Source: Streptomyces albus subsp. albus (GTDB lineage: Bacteria > Actinomycetota > Actinomycetes > Streptomycetales > Streptomycetaceae). Taken from it: a stretch of DNA of 64,000 nucleotides. Positions 51,879 to 60,662 of the stretch are shown one piece after another (within the stretch, counting starts at the first letter, position 1; each line of letters begins with the position of its first letter). The notes below the pieces were generated by a model. That model did no database searches and had not been told where the DNA came from. It was given only the letters and a program-made list of their open reading frames with translations. The translations under genes were made by a program, and so were the position numbers. The stretch lies in NCBI RefSeq assembly GCF_000719865.1, contig NZ_JOID01000016.1:186001-250000 (forward strand). Reading direction: 5' to 3'.

Positions 51879-53140
51879 CCTCCGAAGTGGACGAGAAGCT
51901 CCTCCGGAGCCTCATACCCGGCGTGATCACGATCCTCGTCCGCCGCGGAGCCGGCTTCGCGGCGGCCGAGGACGCCGTGCAGGACGCGCTGGTCGAGGCG
52001 CTCCGCACCCGGCCGCACGGCCCCTCCCCCAGCTCTTCGGCCGGGGGCGGGGCCGTGCGGGACCTCAAGGGCTGGCTGGTCACCGTGGCCTGGCGCCGGT
52101 TCCTCGACGCGACCCGGGCGGAGGCCGCCCGCCGCCGGCGCGAGGACCTCCTCGACCAGGAGCCGGCGCCCGGCCCCGCGCCCGCGGCGGACGACACGCT
52201 CCAGCTCTACTTCCTGTGCGCCCACCCGTCGCTGACACCGTCCTCGGCCGTCGCGCTCACCCTGCGCGCCGTCGGCGGGCTCACCACCCGGCAGATCGCC
52301 CGGGCCTACCTGGTGCCCGAGGCGACCATGGCGCAGCGCATCAGCCGGGCCAAGCGCACCGTCTCCGGCGTGCGGTTCGACCGGCCCGGCGACGTCGCCA
52401 CCGTGCTGCGCGTCCTCTACCTCGTCTTCAACGAGGGCTACTCCGGCGACGTCGACCTCGCCGCCGAGGCCATCCGCCTCACCCGGCAGCTCGCCGCCGT
52501 GATCGACCATCCCGAGGTGGCGGGGCTGCTCGCCCTCATGCTGCTCCACCACGCCCGGCGCGCCGCCCGGACCGCGCCCGACGGCAGCCTGGTACCGCTC
52601 GCCGAACAGGACCGCGGCCGCTGGGACACCGCGACCATCGCCGAGGGCATCGGCATCCTGCAGGCGGCCCTCGCCCGCGACCGGCTGGGCGAGTACCAGG
52701 CCCAGGCCGCCATCGCCGCCCTCCACGCCGATGCGCCCACGGCCGGGGAGACGGACTGGGTGCAGATCGTCGAGTGGTACGACGAGCTGGTGCGCCTGAC
52801 CGACAGCCCGGTCGTCCGGCTCAACCGGGCGGTGGCCGTCGGCGAGGCCGACGGCCCGCGCGCCGGCCTGGCGGCCCTCGCGGCACTGGACGCCTCCGCT
52901 CCGGGCCTCCCGGGCTCCCCGGGCTCCCCGAACTCTTCGAGATCGTCGAAGACTCCGGGCTCGCCGGGCAGGGGACAGCCCATCCCCCGCTACACCGCGG
53001 TGGCGGCGTACCTCCACGAGCGCGACGGGGACCTGCCGACGGCGGCACGGCTGTACGCCGAGGCGTCCCGCCAGGCCCCCAACCTCGCCGAACGCGACCA
53101 CCTCACCCGCCAGGCCGCCCGCCTCAACGCACGGGGGTGA
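51875..53140 (+). CDS. ECF42-group RNA polymerase sigma factor
   Basis: A 421-aa sigma factor. Region 2 (FAAAEDAVQDALVEALRT ... GWLVTVAWRRFLD) and region 4 (LTTRQIARAYLVPEATMAQRISRAKRTV) are followed by a long C-terminal extension of about 220 residues with TPR-like helices (DUF6596), characteristic of ECF42, which in S. venezuelae needs its C-terminus for activity and works without an anti-sigma factor. The linker before the last helices has a low-complexity stretch (APGLPGSPGSPNSSRSSK). GTG 51875. Confidence 0.92.
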   Translation: MTSEVDEKLLRSLIPGVITILVRRGAGFAAAEDAVQDALVEALRTRPHGPSPSSSAGGGAVRDLKGWLVTVAWRRFLDATRAEAARRRREDLLDQEPAPGPAPAADDTLQLYFLCAHPSLTPSSAVALTLRAVGGLTTRQIARAYLVPEATMAQRISRAKRTVSGVRFDRPGDVATVLRVLYLVFNEGYSGDVDLAAEAIRLTRQLAAVIDHPEVAGLLALMLLHHARRAARTAPDGSLVPLAEQDRGRWDTATIAEGIGILQAALARDRLGEYQAQAAIAALHADAPTAGETDWVQIVEWYDELVRLTDSPVVRLNRAVAVGEADGPRAGLAALAALDASAPGLPGSPGSPNSSRSSKTPGSPGRGQPIPRYTAVAAYLHERDGDLPTAARLYAEASRQAPNLAERDHLTRQAARLNARG

Positions 53141-53431
53141 GGCCGGCGGCGACGCGACAGGACCCTCATCGCAGTTCCCCGCAGGGCTGCGCGGTCCCGT
53201 GTGGCTGGAGCAATCGCCTCACCCCGGAAGAGGCGGGTCAGGCGGCTGCTGGACTACGCATTGCTGGCGGAGTGGCTCAGCGGCGACGGCCTGCGTACCG
53301 GGGGCGCGGAGCCTGTCGAGACCCGCACGCCGCAGTGCAGGTGAAAAGGCCCTGGCCAGTCAGTGCTCTGTCCTGTGCGTGTGCCGGGAGCGGCGGCAGG
53401 GTGGGAGCGGGCTTCGCTTCGAGGCCGACCG

Positions 53432-55339
53432 TCAAGCAGGGCGTCCCCCCGACCTGCTCAGTTCCTTGTGCCCGTCAGCTTCGGTGAGCCGCAGCGTGTG
53501 ATGCGGAGGGTAGGACAGCGGGCCCCGGGGAGCCTTGCAGCCGGGATCGGACCGGCCCGGGTCGATACTGGCCGGAGAGGTCTGCAGGTACTTGGACTCG
53601 GCAAAGAGGACCACCGCCGACCATTCACAGTGCCGTCCCGAGAAGTCGCCGGTGCCGGTGACGGCGGCCGAGCCGGTGATCCCGGTGTGTACGGTCACGG
53701 CCCAGCCCTCTGCTTGACGGGTGCCGACGAAGTCTTCCGCGATGCGGTCACCGACCGGGGAAGCTTTCGCAAGCCTGACGTATCCATTGTCGGAGTGATG
53801 CCAGGACAACGTTTCTTGCGTGGTCCCTGCGCTGACACGTAAAGGCTCGAGCCGGGGACAGCTCCCCTCCGGTAGTCCTTCGGGCAAGGTCTTCTGGATT
53901 GTGGGACGCGCAAGTCGCAGGTGCGCCTTGGCAGGCTGGACTTCGCCGAACGAGCCCATGCAGACGACGTTCGCGGTGACCGTGATGTAGGTGGAGGCCT
54001 TGCGGCGCTGCAGTGTGAGATGCAGGAGGAACGGCTTCCGGCCCGCGTATGTTGTCCTCAGGTTGACCCACCACCCGCCTCCCCGGTCAAGGATTGCGTT
54101 TCCGCTCCTCGGGGTTGACCGGGCCTCTCCTTCCAAGGCGCCCGCCGCATTGCCGTCCCAGTCCCCCAAGGCTGTCCCCGCCACCGTCCCCGCGATGGCC
54201 AACGACAGCACACCGGCCACCGTCACCAGCGTTGCCGCGAGCCTCCGCCGAACGAGCACCGACCGCGTGGGCGGAGTCCGCCGGATCGCCGGCGGGGTGA
54301 TACCCGCCTCCGGAGCGTCGAGCGGATCACGGCGGCGGGCCGGCGCGGTCGCCTGCGGCAAGTCCGGGAAGTCCGGGAAGTCGTGCTCGCAGCCGGACCG
54401 GGGTGGCGATGAGTCCGCCGAGTGCGGGACCTCCGGCAGAGGGCGTGCGGCCATCCGGTCGAGACGGATCAGCAGATCTGCCGGCAGCCAGGCGCCGGCC
54501 GGGGCCCGGCGGGTGTCGTCCAGGATCTCCGGGATGGTCGGCCGGTCGTGCGGGTCCTTGGCCAGGCAGTGCTGTACGAGCTCCCTGATCGCCTCGGGCA
54601 AGCCGGTCAGTTCCGGCTCCTCGTAGGCGATACGGAACATGAGCGCGTGGGCTCCGCGGCCATCGCCCTGGAAGGGAGAGCGCCCGGTGGCGGCGTACGC
54701 GAGCACGCTGCCCAGCGAGAAGATGTCGGAGGCGGTGGTGACGCGCTCACCCCTGGCCTGCTCCGGGGACATGAACTCCGGTGTCCCGACGACGGAGCCG
54801 GTGCGGGTGATAGTGCTGTCCAGGGACGCGTCCACGGCGCGGGCGATGCCGAAGTCGATGACGCGGGGGCTGTCGACGGTGAGCAGGATGTTGGACGGCT
54901 TGAGGTCCCGGTGCACGAGTCCGGCATCGTGGATGGCGTCCAGGGCGAGCGCCAGCCGGTTGGCGAGGACGTGCGCCGAGGCGGAGGGGAGCGGACCGAA
55001 GTCGCCCCGCACGACAGCCCGGAGCGTGGGGCCCGGTACGTATTCCGTGGCCACCCATGGCACGTCGGCATCGGTGTCGGCGTCCAGGACGCGTGCGGTC
55101 CACTCGCCGCTCACACGGCGCGCGGCGGCCACCTCGCGGGCGAAGCGCCGCCGGAATGCCTCCTGTGTGGCGGAGTCCGGGACATCCATGCGGACCAGCT
55201 TCACCGCCACAGTGGCCGCGTCCGCCCCGCCCTCCCCCGCACGGGCGAGATACACCCGGCCCATGCCGCCCGCGCCAAGCCGTGACAGCAGACGGTACGG
55301 CCCGATGCGTACGGGGTCGTCGGGGCCCAGCTGATCCAT
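53432..55339 (-). CDS. membrane Ser/Thr protein kinase with extracytoplasmic domain
   Basis: A 635-aa PknB-type kinase. Gly-rich loop LGAGGMGRVY, Lys47, catalytic HRDLKPSN with Asp145, DFG Asp162 and the activation segment TGSVVGTPEFMSPEQARG are all present, so it should be active. A Pro-rich linker leads to one membrane helix (about 362-385, LVTVAGVLSLAIAGTVAG) and an external domain of about 245 residues without PASTA repeats; this part contains four cysteines. The ligand is unknown. ATG 55339. Confidence 0.92.
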   Translation of the reverse strand: MDQLGPDDPVRIGPYRLLSRLGAGGMGRVYLARAGEGGADAATVAVKLVRMDVPDSATQEAFRRRFAREVAAARRVSGEWTARVLDADTDADVPWVATEYVPGPTLRAVVRGDFGPLPSASAHVLANRLALALDAIHDAGLVHRDLKPSNILLTVDSPRVIDFGIARAVDASLDSTITRTGSVVGTPEFMSPEQARGERVTTASDIFSLGSVLAYAATGRSPFQGDGRGAHALMFRIAYEEPELTGLPEAIRELVQHCLAKDPHDRPTIPEILDDTRRAPAGAWLPADLLIRLDRMAARPLPEVPHSADSSPPRSGCEHDFPDFPDLPQATAPARRRDPLDAPEAGITPPAIRRTPPTRSVLVRRRLAATLVTVAGVLSLAIAGTVAGTALGDWDGNAAGALEGEARSTPRSGNAILDRGGGWWVNLRTTYAGRKPFLLHLTLQRRKASTYITVTANVVCMGSFGEVQPAKAHLRLARPTIQKTLPEGLPEGSCPRLEPLRVSAGTTQETLSWHHSDNGYVRLAKASPVGDRIAEDFVGTRQAEGWAVTVHTGITGSAAVTGTGDFSGRHCEWSAVVLFAESKYLQTSPASIDPGRSDPGCKAPRGPLSYPPHHTLRLTEADGHKELSRSGGRPA

Positions 55340-55447
55340 CGTCTTCCCGCCCCCGTCGCTCCTGATCAAGCCGTGCGCGATCCTTGCACGGCGGCATGTG
55401 AGCTGCGGGATTTTGCCGGGAGTCGGTCCGGAGGCGGAAGGTTGGTG

Positions 55448-55753
55448 CTATAGGGGCCGGTCTCCACCAGCACCCCACTCGTGCCCGAGCGGCGCGCCCA
55501 GCGCCTTGGCGAGGCGGCTCAGCAGCGGCCGGGGCGGTACGGAGTCGCCGCCCTCCATGCCGGAGACCTGCGACTGGATCATTCCTGCACGCCGGGCCAA
55601 CTCTGCCTGGGACCAGCCGAGTTCGCTCCGCCGGTCGTAGACCGCCTGCCCCAGCGCGAACGCATGGCCGGCTTCGACGTAGGCGGGGGATTCTTCGACT
55701 GTTTCCTCCAGCAGCTTCCTGGTCCGCCAGGTCTTCCACTGGGTGTGGTTCAC
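55448..55753 (-). CDS. XRE-family (HigA-like) DNA-binding protein
   Basis: A 101-aa protein with a C-terminal helix-turn-helix: LGQAVYDRRSELGWSQAELARRAGMIQSQVSGMEGGDSVPPRPLLSRLAKALG. This is the size and layout of HigA-type antitoxins. The normal place for the toxin is upstream (55754-55905), but no toxin frame is convincing there, so it may be an orphan antitoxin or a simple regulator. Starts at GTG 55753. Confidence 0.8.
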   Translation of the reverse strand: MNHTQWKTWRTRKLLEETVEESPAYVEAGHAFALGQAVYDRRSELGWSQAELARRAGMIQSQVSGMEGGDSVPPRPLLSRLAKALGAPLGHEWGAGGDRPL

Positions 55754-55905
55754 CGGCCTGCCTCCATGTCGTGGTCACGGACGATGCCGGAAGGGTCGGG
55801 GGCGGACCACAAGCGGACCGGCCCAGCCCCGGCGTCCGTTCTGGGCGCGCGTGGGTGCACCGGCGTGGCCTGCTGTCCGGCGATGGCAAACGGCTCGTCA
55901 GCGCC

Positions 55906-56469
55906 CTACTGCCGGGGGAGGTCGGCCGGGTCGATGGCGAAGGGGAACGGGGCGTCCAGGTGGGTGGTCGTGCCCGCGGGAGCGGTCGCCCGCTCCGTGT
56001 AGCGGCCGCCCGTCAGTTCGTACACGACGAGCATGGGGGCCGGGTCGAACTCGAGTCGCCAGAAGTGCGGGATCGCGGCCTCGGCGTAGAGCATCGGCTT
56101 GAACTTGCGGTCCACGGTGCGGTTGCCCGGAGAGACCAACTCGACCACGAGCCGCACGGCATCGGCCTCGACGCTGACGCCGTCCTCGGCGGTCGCGCCG
56201 GCGTCGGTCACCACCAGGTCGGGCACCACCAGACCCGACGGCAGGATGACGTTGATGGCCTCCAGCACTTCGACCGGCGCCTCGGCCGCTCGGGCCGCCG
56301 TGTCCAGGGCGGCGTGGAGGCGGAACGAGGCCCGCTGGTGGCGGATGCCGGGCGCGGGGGACATCACGAGGGACTCCCCCAGCAGCTCGTAGCGGGTGGC
56401 GCGGTCTTCGGGCAGAGCCAGGACGTCGGCGACGGTCCAGGGCCCGGTGTGATCGATGGCGACGCTCAT
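55906..56469 (-). CDS. Uma2-family (DUF820) endonuclease-like protein
   Basis: A 187-aa protein of the restriction-endonuclease-like fold. The PD-(D/E)xK residues are visible: VVPDLVVTDAG (Asp), then RLVVELVSPGNRTVDRKFK (Glu and Lys). Common in actinobacteria and cyanobacteria, function unsettled; often lies near mobile or regulatory genes. ATG 56469 with GAGGTGAAAGGG upstream. Confidence 0.87.
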   Translation of the reverse strand: MSVAIDHTGPWTVADVLALPEDRATRYELLGESLVMSPAPGIRHQRASFRLHAALDTAARAAEAPVEVLEAINVILPSGLVVPDLVVTDAGATAEDGVSVEADAVRLVVELVSPGNRTVDRKFKPMLYAEAAIPHFWRLEFDPAPMLVVYELTGGRYTERATAPAGTTTHLDAPFPFAIDPADLPRQ

Positions 56470-56653
56470 CCCTTTCACCTCCTCGTCCGACCGGCAGTCG
56501 CGGTGTGACCTCGACGGGCGGTACGTCGCCAGCATACGGGCGCTCCCACCTGCTGACACCGGCTTCCCCCACCCCGGGGTGAGCTCTCGGACATACGTGC
56601 CGCGCAGCCGTCCGCCACGCTCCGGGAGCCCACCGCTCCCGCCGAAGCCCCCG

Positions 56654-57529
56654 TCAGCCCGCGAACGGCGGTTGCGGGAGGCCCCGGCCCGCGTTCGGGA
56701 GGACGAGGAGGGAGCCGGACAAGGGGTGGGGGCGGTGGCCGACGCGGGCCGTGGTGATGTACAGGTCCGTGAGGTCCGGGCCGCCGAAAGCGCAGGCCGT
56801 GGGGCGGCGGACGGGGAGCGGAAGGGTGCGGTCCAGGCGGCCGTCGGGGGTGTAGCGGCGGATCGCGCCGCCGTCCCACAGGGCCACCCATACGCAGCCC
56901 TCGGCGTCCACACACAGCCCGTCCGGGTAGCCCGCGCCCTCCTCGATCTCCGCGAGGGTGCGGCGGCCCCGGATGCCCTGGCCGTCGACGTCGAAGACGT
57001 CGACGCGGCGGGTCGGGGAGTCGGCGTAGTACATCAGCCGTCCGTCCGGGCTCCAGCCGGTGCCGTTGCTGACGGTGGGGTCCGGCAGCACCTCCACCGC
57101 CGTGCCGTCGGGAGCGATGCGGGTGAGGCTGCCGCCGCCGGGCGTCTCGTCGTACGTCATGGTGCCCGCCCAGAGCGAGCCGTCCGGCGCGACGGCCGCG
57201 TCGTTGCCCCGGCGGTTCGGCACCGGGTCGTGGTGCAGCCAGGAGAAGGCGCCCTCCGGGGAGAGCAGGGCCACGCCGTCGCGGAGGTTGAGCACCAGGC
57301 CGCCGCCCGCGCGCGGCTTCACCGCGCCGACGTGCTGTTCGGTGGTGAAGACCGTGCGGCGGCCGGTGGCCGGGTCGTAGCCGTGGACGCGGGAGGAGAG
57401 GATGTCGATCCAGATCAGCCGGCCCGTCGCCGGGTCCCAGGTCGGCCCCTCGCCGAGTTCGGCGGTCGCGCGGACGGCCACCTCCGGGCGCGGGAGCCGG
57501 GCCGTGCGGCCGGGAGTCGCTGTGCTCAT
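56654..57529 (-). CDS. SMP-30/gluconolactonase family protein
   Basis: A 291-aa beta-propeller lactonase. Metal-site residues are evident: Glu in AELGEGPTWD, Asn/Asp in RGNDAAVAPDGSLWAGTM, Asn in SNGTGWSPDG and Asp in YPDGLCVDAEG. It hydrolyses an aldonolactone to the acid, which could feed the dehydratase at 23 kb. ATG 57529 overlaps the IclR stop by four bases. Confidence 0.9.
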   Translation of the reverse strand: MSTATPGRTARLPRPEVAVRATAELGEGPTWDPATGRLIWIDILSSRVHGYDPATGRRTVFTTEQHVGAVKPRAGGGLVLNLRDGVALLSPEGAFSWLHHDPVPNRRGNDAAVAPDGSLWAGTMTYDETPGGGSLTRIAPDGTAVEVLPDPTVSNGTGWSPDGRLMYYADSPTRRVDVFDVDGQGIRGRRTLAEIEEGAGYPDGLCVDAEGCVWVALWDGGAIRRYTPDGRLDRTLPLPVRRPTACAFGGPDLTDLYITTARVGHRPHPLSGSLLVLPNAGRGLPQPPFAG

Positions 57530-58299
57530 GAGCGGCCACGGTAGCCGAGGCGGCCCGACAGTTCGGCCGCGCCCTTGGCGGCGAGCTCCGCCAGCTCCGC
57601 GTGGCGCTCCTCGCTCCAGCGGATCATCGGTACGGAGATGGAGAGCGCCGCGACGACCGTGCCGGCCGAGTCCCGCACCGGCGCGGCCACGCAGCTCACG
57701 TCCGGGTTGGACTCCCGGTGCTCCACGGCGATCCCGCTCTCCCGGATCGCGGCGAGCTGGCGGCGCAGCGCGGCGGGCGAGGTGATGCTGTTGTCCGTCA
57801 TCGCGGTCAGCGTGCTGCCGTCGGGGAAGAGGTTCTCCAGCTCGGCCGGGGAGAGCGAGGCGAGCAGCATCTTGCCGACGGAGGTGCAGTGGGCGGGGAG
57901 CCGGCGGCCGGCGGCGGAGACCATGCGGACGGCGTGGGTGCTGTCCACCTTCGCGATGTAGATGACGTCGGTGCCCTCCAGGATCGCGACGTGCACGGTC
58001 TCGTCGCAGGTCTCGGCCACGCCCCGGGCCACCTGCAGGCCCTCGGCGGCGAGGTCGAGCTGCTCGGCGTAGCGGCTGCCGAGCTGGTACGGGCGGACGC
58101 CGAGCCGGTAGCGGCCGGGCTGGCCGGGGACGGCCACGAGGTAGTTGCGGGCGGCGAGGGTGGTGACCAGCTCGTGCACGGTGGTGCGCGGCAGTTGCAG
58201 CTTGCGCGTGATCTCGGGGGCGGAGAGCGTACCGTCTCCTTCGAGGAAGAGCTCCAGGATGTCCAGGGCTCGGGTCACGGCGGGTACGAGGCGTCCCAT
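57526..58299 (-). CDS. IclR-family transcriptional regulator
   Basis: A 257-aa protein: N-terminal winged helix (ALDILELFLEGDGTLSAPEITRKLQLPRTTVHELVTTLAARNYL) and C-terminal IclR effector domain (LPAHCTSVGKMLLA ... SCVAAPVRDSAGTVVAALSISVP). It is cotranscribed with the lactonase and probably senses a sugar acid or keto-deoxy acid. ATG 58299. It shares short promoter motifs with the dehydratase operon. Confidence 0.92.
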   Translation of the reverse strand: MGRLVPAVTRALDILELFLEGDGTLSAPEITRKLQLPRTTVHELVTTLAARNYLVAVPGQPGRYRLGVRPYQLGSRYAEQLDLAAEGLQVARGVAETCDETVHVAILEGTDVIYIAKVDSTHAVRMVSAAGRRLPAHCTSVGKMLLASLSPAELENLFPDGSTLTAMTDNSITSPAALRRQLAAIRESGIAVEHRESNPDVSCVAAPVRDSAGTVVAALSISVPMIRWSEERHAELAELAAKGAAELSGRLGYRGRS

Positions 58300-58357
58300 G
58301 GCCGCTCACTCACCTACTTCCGGCAGTCGCTCCACCGGCGCTTCCACCGGCATCGGC

Positions 58358-58395
58358 GTTCGAAACTCCGGCCGTTGACCGGTATGGCGAACATC
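58358..58395. promoter_or_regulatory. IclR autoregulatory site candidate
   Basis: GTTCGAAA (58358-58365, reverse of TTTCGAAC) and CGAACATC (58388-58395) lie 59-96 bases before the IclR start. Both 8-mers also occur together at 22987-23016 in the dehydratase promoter. The rest of the gap to 58654 shows no gene. Confidence 0.5.
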
Positions 58396-58654
58396 AGCCT
58401 AACCGCGGGGGGTTCGGGCGGCAATATGCCTGATCGTCGCCGTCGGTCGCCATCGGTCACCGCCCTGCATCGCTGTGCGCGTCGCGCACCGCTGCGCGCT
58501 GTCGTGCGCCGTCGTGGCGTCCTCGCGGCTCTCCGGGCCTCCTGTGTGCGGCGGGCGCTCGCACGGCCCGTGCGCCGGGCGAGACGGCGGCGGTGCCGCC
58601 CCACCGGACCCCGGCCGGCCGCTCGGTGTCCCGGTCCTGCGCGACGATGGAGCC

Positions 58655-59344
58655 ATGAGCCGCCCCGAACCATCCCCCGGCGCCACCGGGCCCGGCGACA
58701 GCCCCGGGCACCCCGGCGACGCCACCGGGCCCGGCGAGCCCGGCGAGCCCGTGGTCCCCGGTGACGCCCCTCCCCCGCCGCGGTTCGGCCCCCGGATGTT
58801 CCAGCTCGTGCTGCTCCGGCGGATGGCCGACCACCAGCCCGGCCTCGTCGAGGACGCCCTGCGGGAGCTGGGCGAGAGCCGGGCCGTGATGCGCGAGGCC
58901 AACCGCCGCTGGCAGGCGATGGTGCGCTCGCCCCGCGCCCGCGGCGCCCTGGCGCGCTACCGCTCGGTGCTCGGCCCGCCGGAGTCCCGCGCCCCGCGCC
59001 GGATCGGCGATCTGGAGTGCGAGGCCCTGCGCTGGCCGGTGCCGCTCTGGCCCGATCTGCGGTTCGAGGTGCTGGCGGCGCCGGGCGGGCAGGTGTGGAA
59101 CGAGTGGCTTGTCCGCGCCCCGGGCGCCCCCGGCCCCGTCCTCCGTACGCTCGGTGATCTGCGTCCCTGGAGCTGCACGGTCGACGAGGTGGCCCGCGCC
59201 TTCGCCCCGGTCACGCCCATGGAGGGCTCGGCCCCGACCCGCTGGCGGCTGGCGTTCACGGCCCCCGACGGGACGACGGGTGAACGGCGCCGGGTGATCG
59301 CGGAGTTCACCTGGGGCCTGCTCCAGCGCCTGCCGGAGCACTGA
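58655..59344 (+). CDS. conserved hypothetical protein
   Basis: A 229-aa soluble protein with a disordered Pro/Gly-rich N-terminus (residues 1-45), a helical segment (MFQLVLLRRMADHQPGLVEDALRELGESRAVMREANRRWQAM) and a mixed alpha/beta C-terminal part ending VIAEFTWGLLQRLPEH. I do not recognise a domain. ATG 58655. It precedes the acyl-CoA dehydrogenase with a 115-base gap. Confidence 0.7.
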   Translation: MSRPEPSPGATGPGDSPGHPGDATGPGEPGEPVVPGDAPPPPRFGPRMFQLVLLRRMADHQPGLVEDALRELGESRAVMREANRRWQAMVRSPRARGALARYRSVLGPPESRAPRRIGDLECEALRWPVPLWPDLRFEVLAAPGGQVWNEWLVRAPGAPGPVLRTLGDLRPWSCTVDEVARAFAPVTPMEGSAPTRWRLAFTAPDGTTGERRRVIAEFTWGLLQRLPEH

Positions 59345-59459
59345 GCGGGCCCGGAAGCGGCCGTTGCGGCCGCCGCGGAGGCTCGCCCTCCCGTGCGATT
59401 TGACTCCGCGGCGGCACACGGCGGACAGTCGGTGGTTCGACAGCCGGAATCACCCGCCG

Positions 59460-60662
59460 ATGACCTTCGACCGGGTTCCGTACGAAGGAAGCGGTGCAGC
59501 GGTGGCGCGGATCGAGCTGGGCAAGGTAGTGGCCCTGGCACGCGAGGCCGCGGACGAGGTGCTGGCCCCGAGGGCGGCGGCGGTCGACGCCGGGCAGGAG
59601 TGGCCGCGGGAGGGCATGGCCGCGCTGCGGAAGCGGCTGGGCGGGCTGGTGGTGCCCGAGCGGTTCGGCGGGATGGGGCACGGCCTGCTGGCCGTGGCGC
59701 AGGTCGGCGAGGTGACGGGCCGGGCCTGCGCCTCGACGTCCATCTGCTTCGGGATGCATCTGGCCGGATCCGCGGTGATCGCCGCCAAGGCCACCCCGGA
59801 CCAGCAGGAGCGGTATCTGCGGCCGATCGCCGCCGGGGAGCATCTGACGACGCTCGCGCTGTCCGAGCCGGCCACCGGCGGTGAGTTCTGGCTGCCGCAG
59901 ACGCGGATGGAGCACAGCCGTCCCGGCCGGCTGCGGCTGACCGGCACCAAGAGTTTCGTCACCAACGCCGCGCACGCGGACTCCTACGTGCTCTCCGCGG
60001 TGGCGGCCGATCCCGGCATCCCGCCGGGCCTGTTCTCCTGCACGGTGCTCGACGCCGACGCGCCGGGGCAGGTGTGGGGAGAGCCCTGGCGGGGGTTCGG
60101 CATGCGCGGCAACTCCTCGCGCTCCCTGGAGCTGCGCGGCACGGACATCCCGCAGTCCTGCCTCCTCGGCGAGGAGGGCGACCAGATCTGGTACGTCTTC
60201 AACGTCATCGCCCCGTACTTCCTGATGGCCATGGCCGGCACCTACCTGGGCGTCGCGGCCGCCGCCCTGGAGGAGGCCCGCGCCCATCTGCTGCGGCGCC
60301 GGCACGCCCACTCCGACCGGGCCCTGGCCTCGCAGCCGGTCGTCCAGCACAAGCTCGGCTCGATGTGGGCGCGGGTGGAGCGCACCCGGCGGCTGATCTT
60401 CCACGCGGCCGTGGAGGCGGAGGCCGGCGGCGCGGAGGCGCTGATGGGGCTGGCGTCCGCCAAGGCGGAGGTCGCCGAGGCGGCGGAGCGCGTGGTCAAC
60501 GACGCTCTGACCCTGGTGGGCGGCATCGGCTACGGCCAGGACTCGGCCCTGCACCGGATGCTGCGCGACGCCCGCGCGGCCCATGTGATGTCCCCGGCCA
60601 CCGATGTGCTGCGCATCTGGACGGGCCGCGCCCTGCTCGACGAACCACTGCTGGAGGGATGA
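59460..60662 (+). CDS. acyl-CoA dehydrogenase
   Basis: A 400-aa FAD enzyme that oxidises acyl-CoA thioesters to enoyl-CoA. N-terminal helical domain, the signature LALSEPATGG (family form xxTEPxxGSD), a second signature GIGYGQDSALHRMLRDARAAHV, with catalytic base not assignable by eye. ATG 59460 is taken; GTG 59502 with GGAAG ten bases before is an alternative that removes 14 residues. Its stop overlaps the phosphatase start. Confidence 0.88.
   Translation: MTFDRVPYEGSGAAVARIELGKVVALAREAADEVLAPRAAAVDAGQEWPREGMAALRKRLGGLVVPERFGGMGHGLLAVAQVGEVTGRACASTSICFGMHLAGSAVIAAKATPDQQERYLRPIAAGEHLTTLALSEPATGGEFWLPQTRMEHSRPGRLRLTGTKSFVTNAAHADSYVLSAVAADPGIPPGLFSCTVLDADAPGQVWGEPWRGFGMRGNSSRSLELRGTDIPQSCLLGEEGDQIWYVFNVIAPYFLMAMAGTYLGVAAAALEEARAHLLRRRHAHSDRALASQPVVQHKLGSMWARVERTRRLIFHAAVEAEAGGAEALMGLASAKAEVAEAAERVVNDALTLVGGIGYGQDSALHRMLRDARAAHVMSPATDVLRIWTGRALLDEPLLEG

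Noticed and set aside
55754..55905. Possible HigB-like toxin upstream of the XRE antitoxin-like gene
   Set aside because: No frame gives a recognisable RelE/HigB sequence; at most a decayed end.
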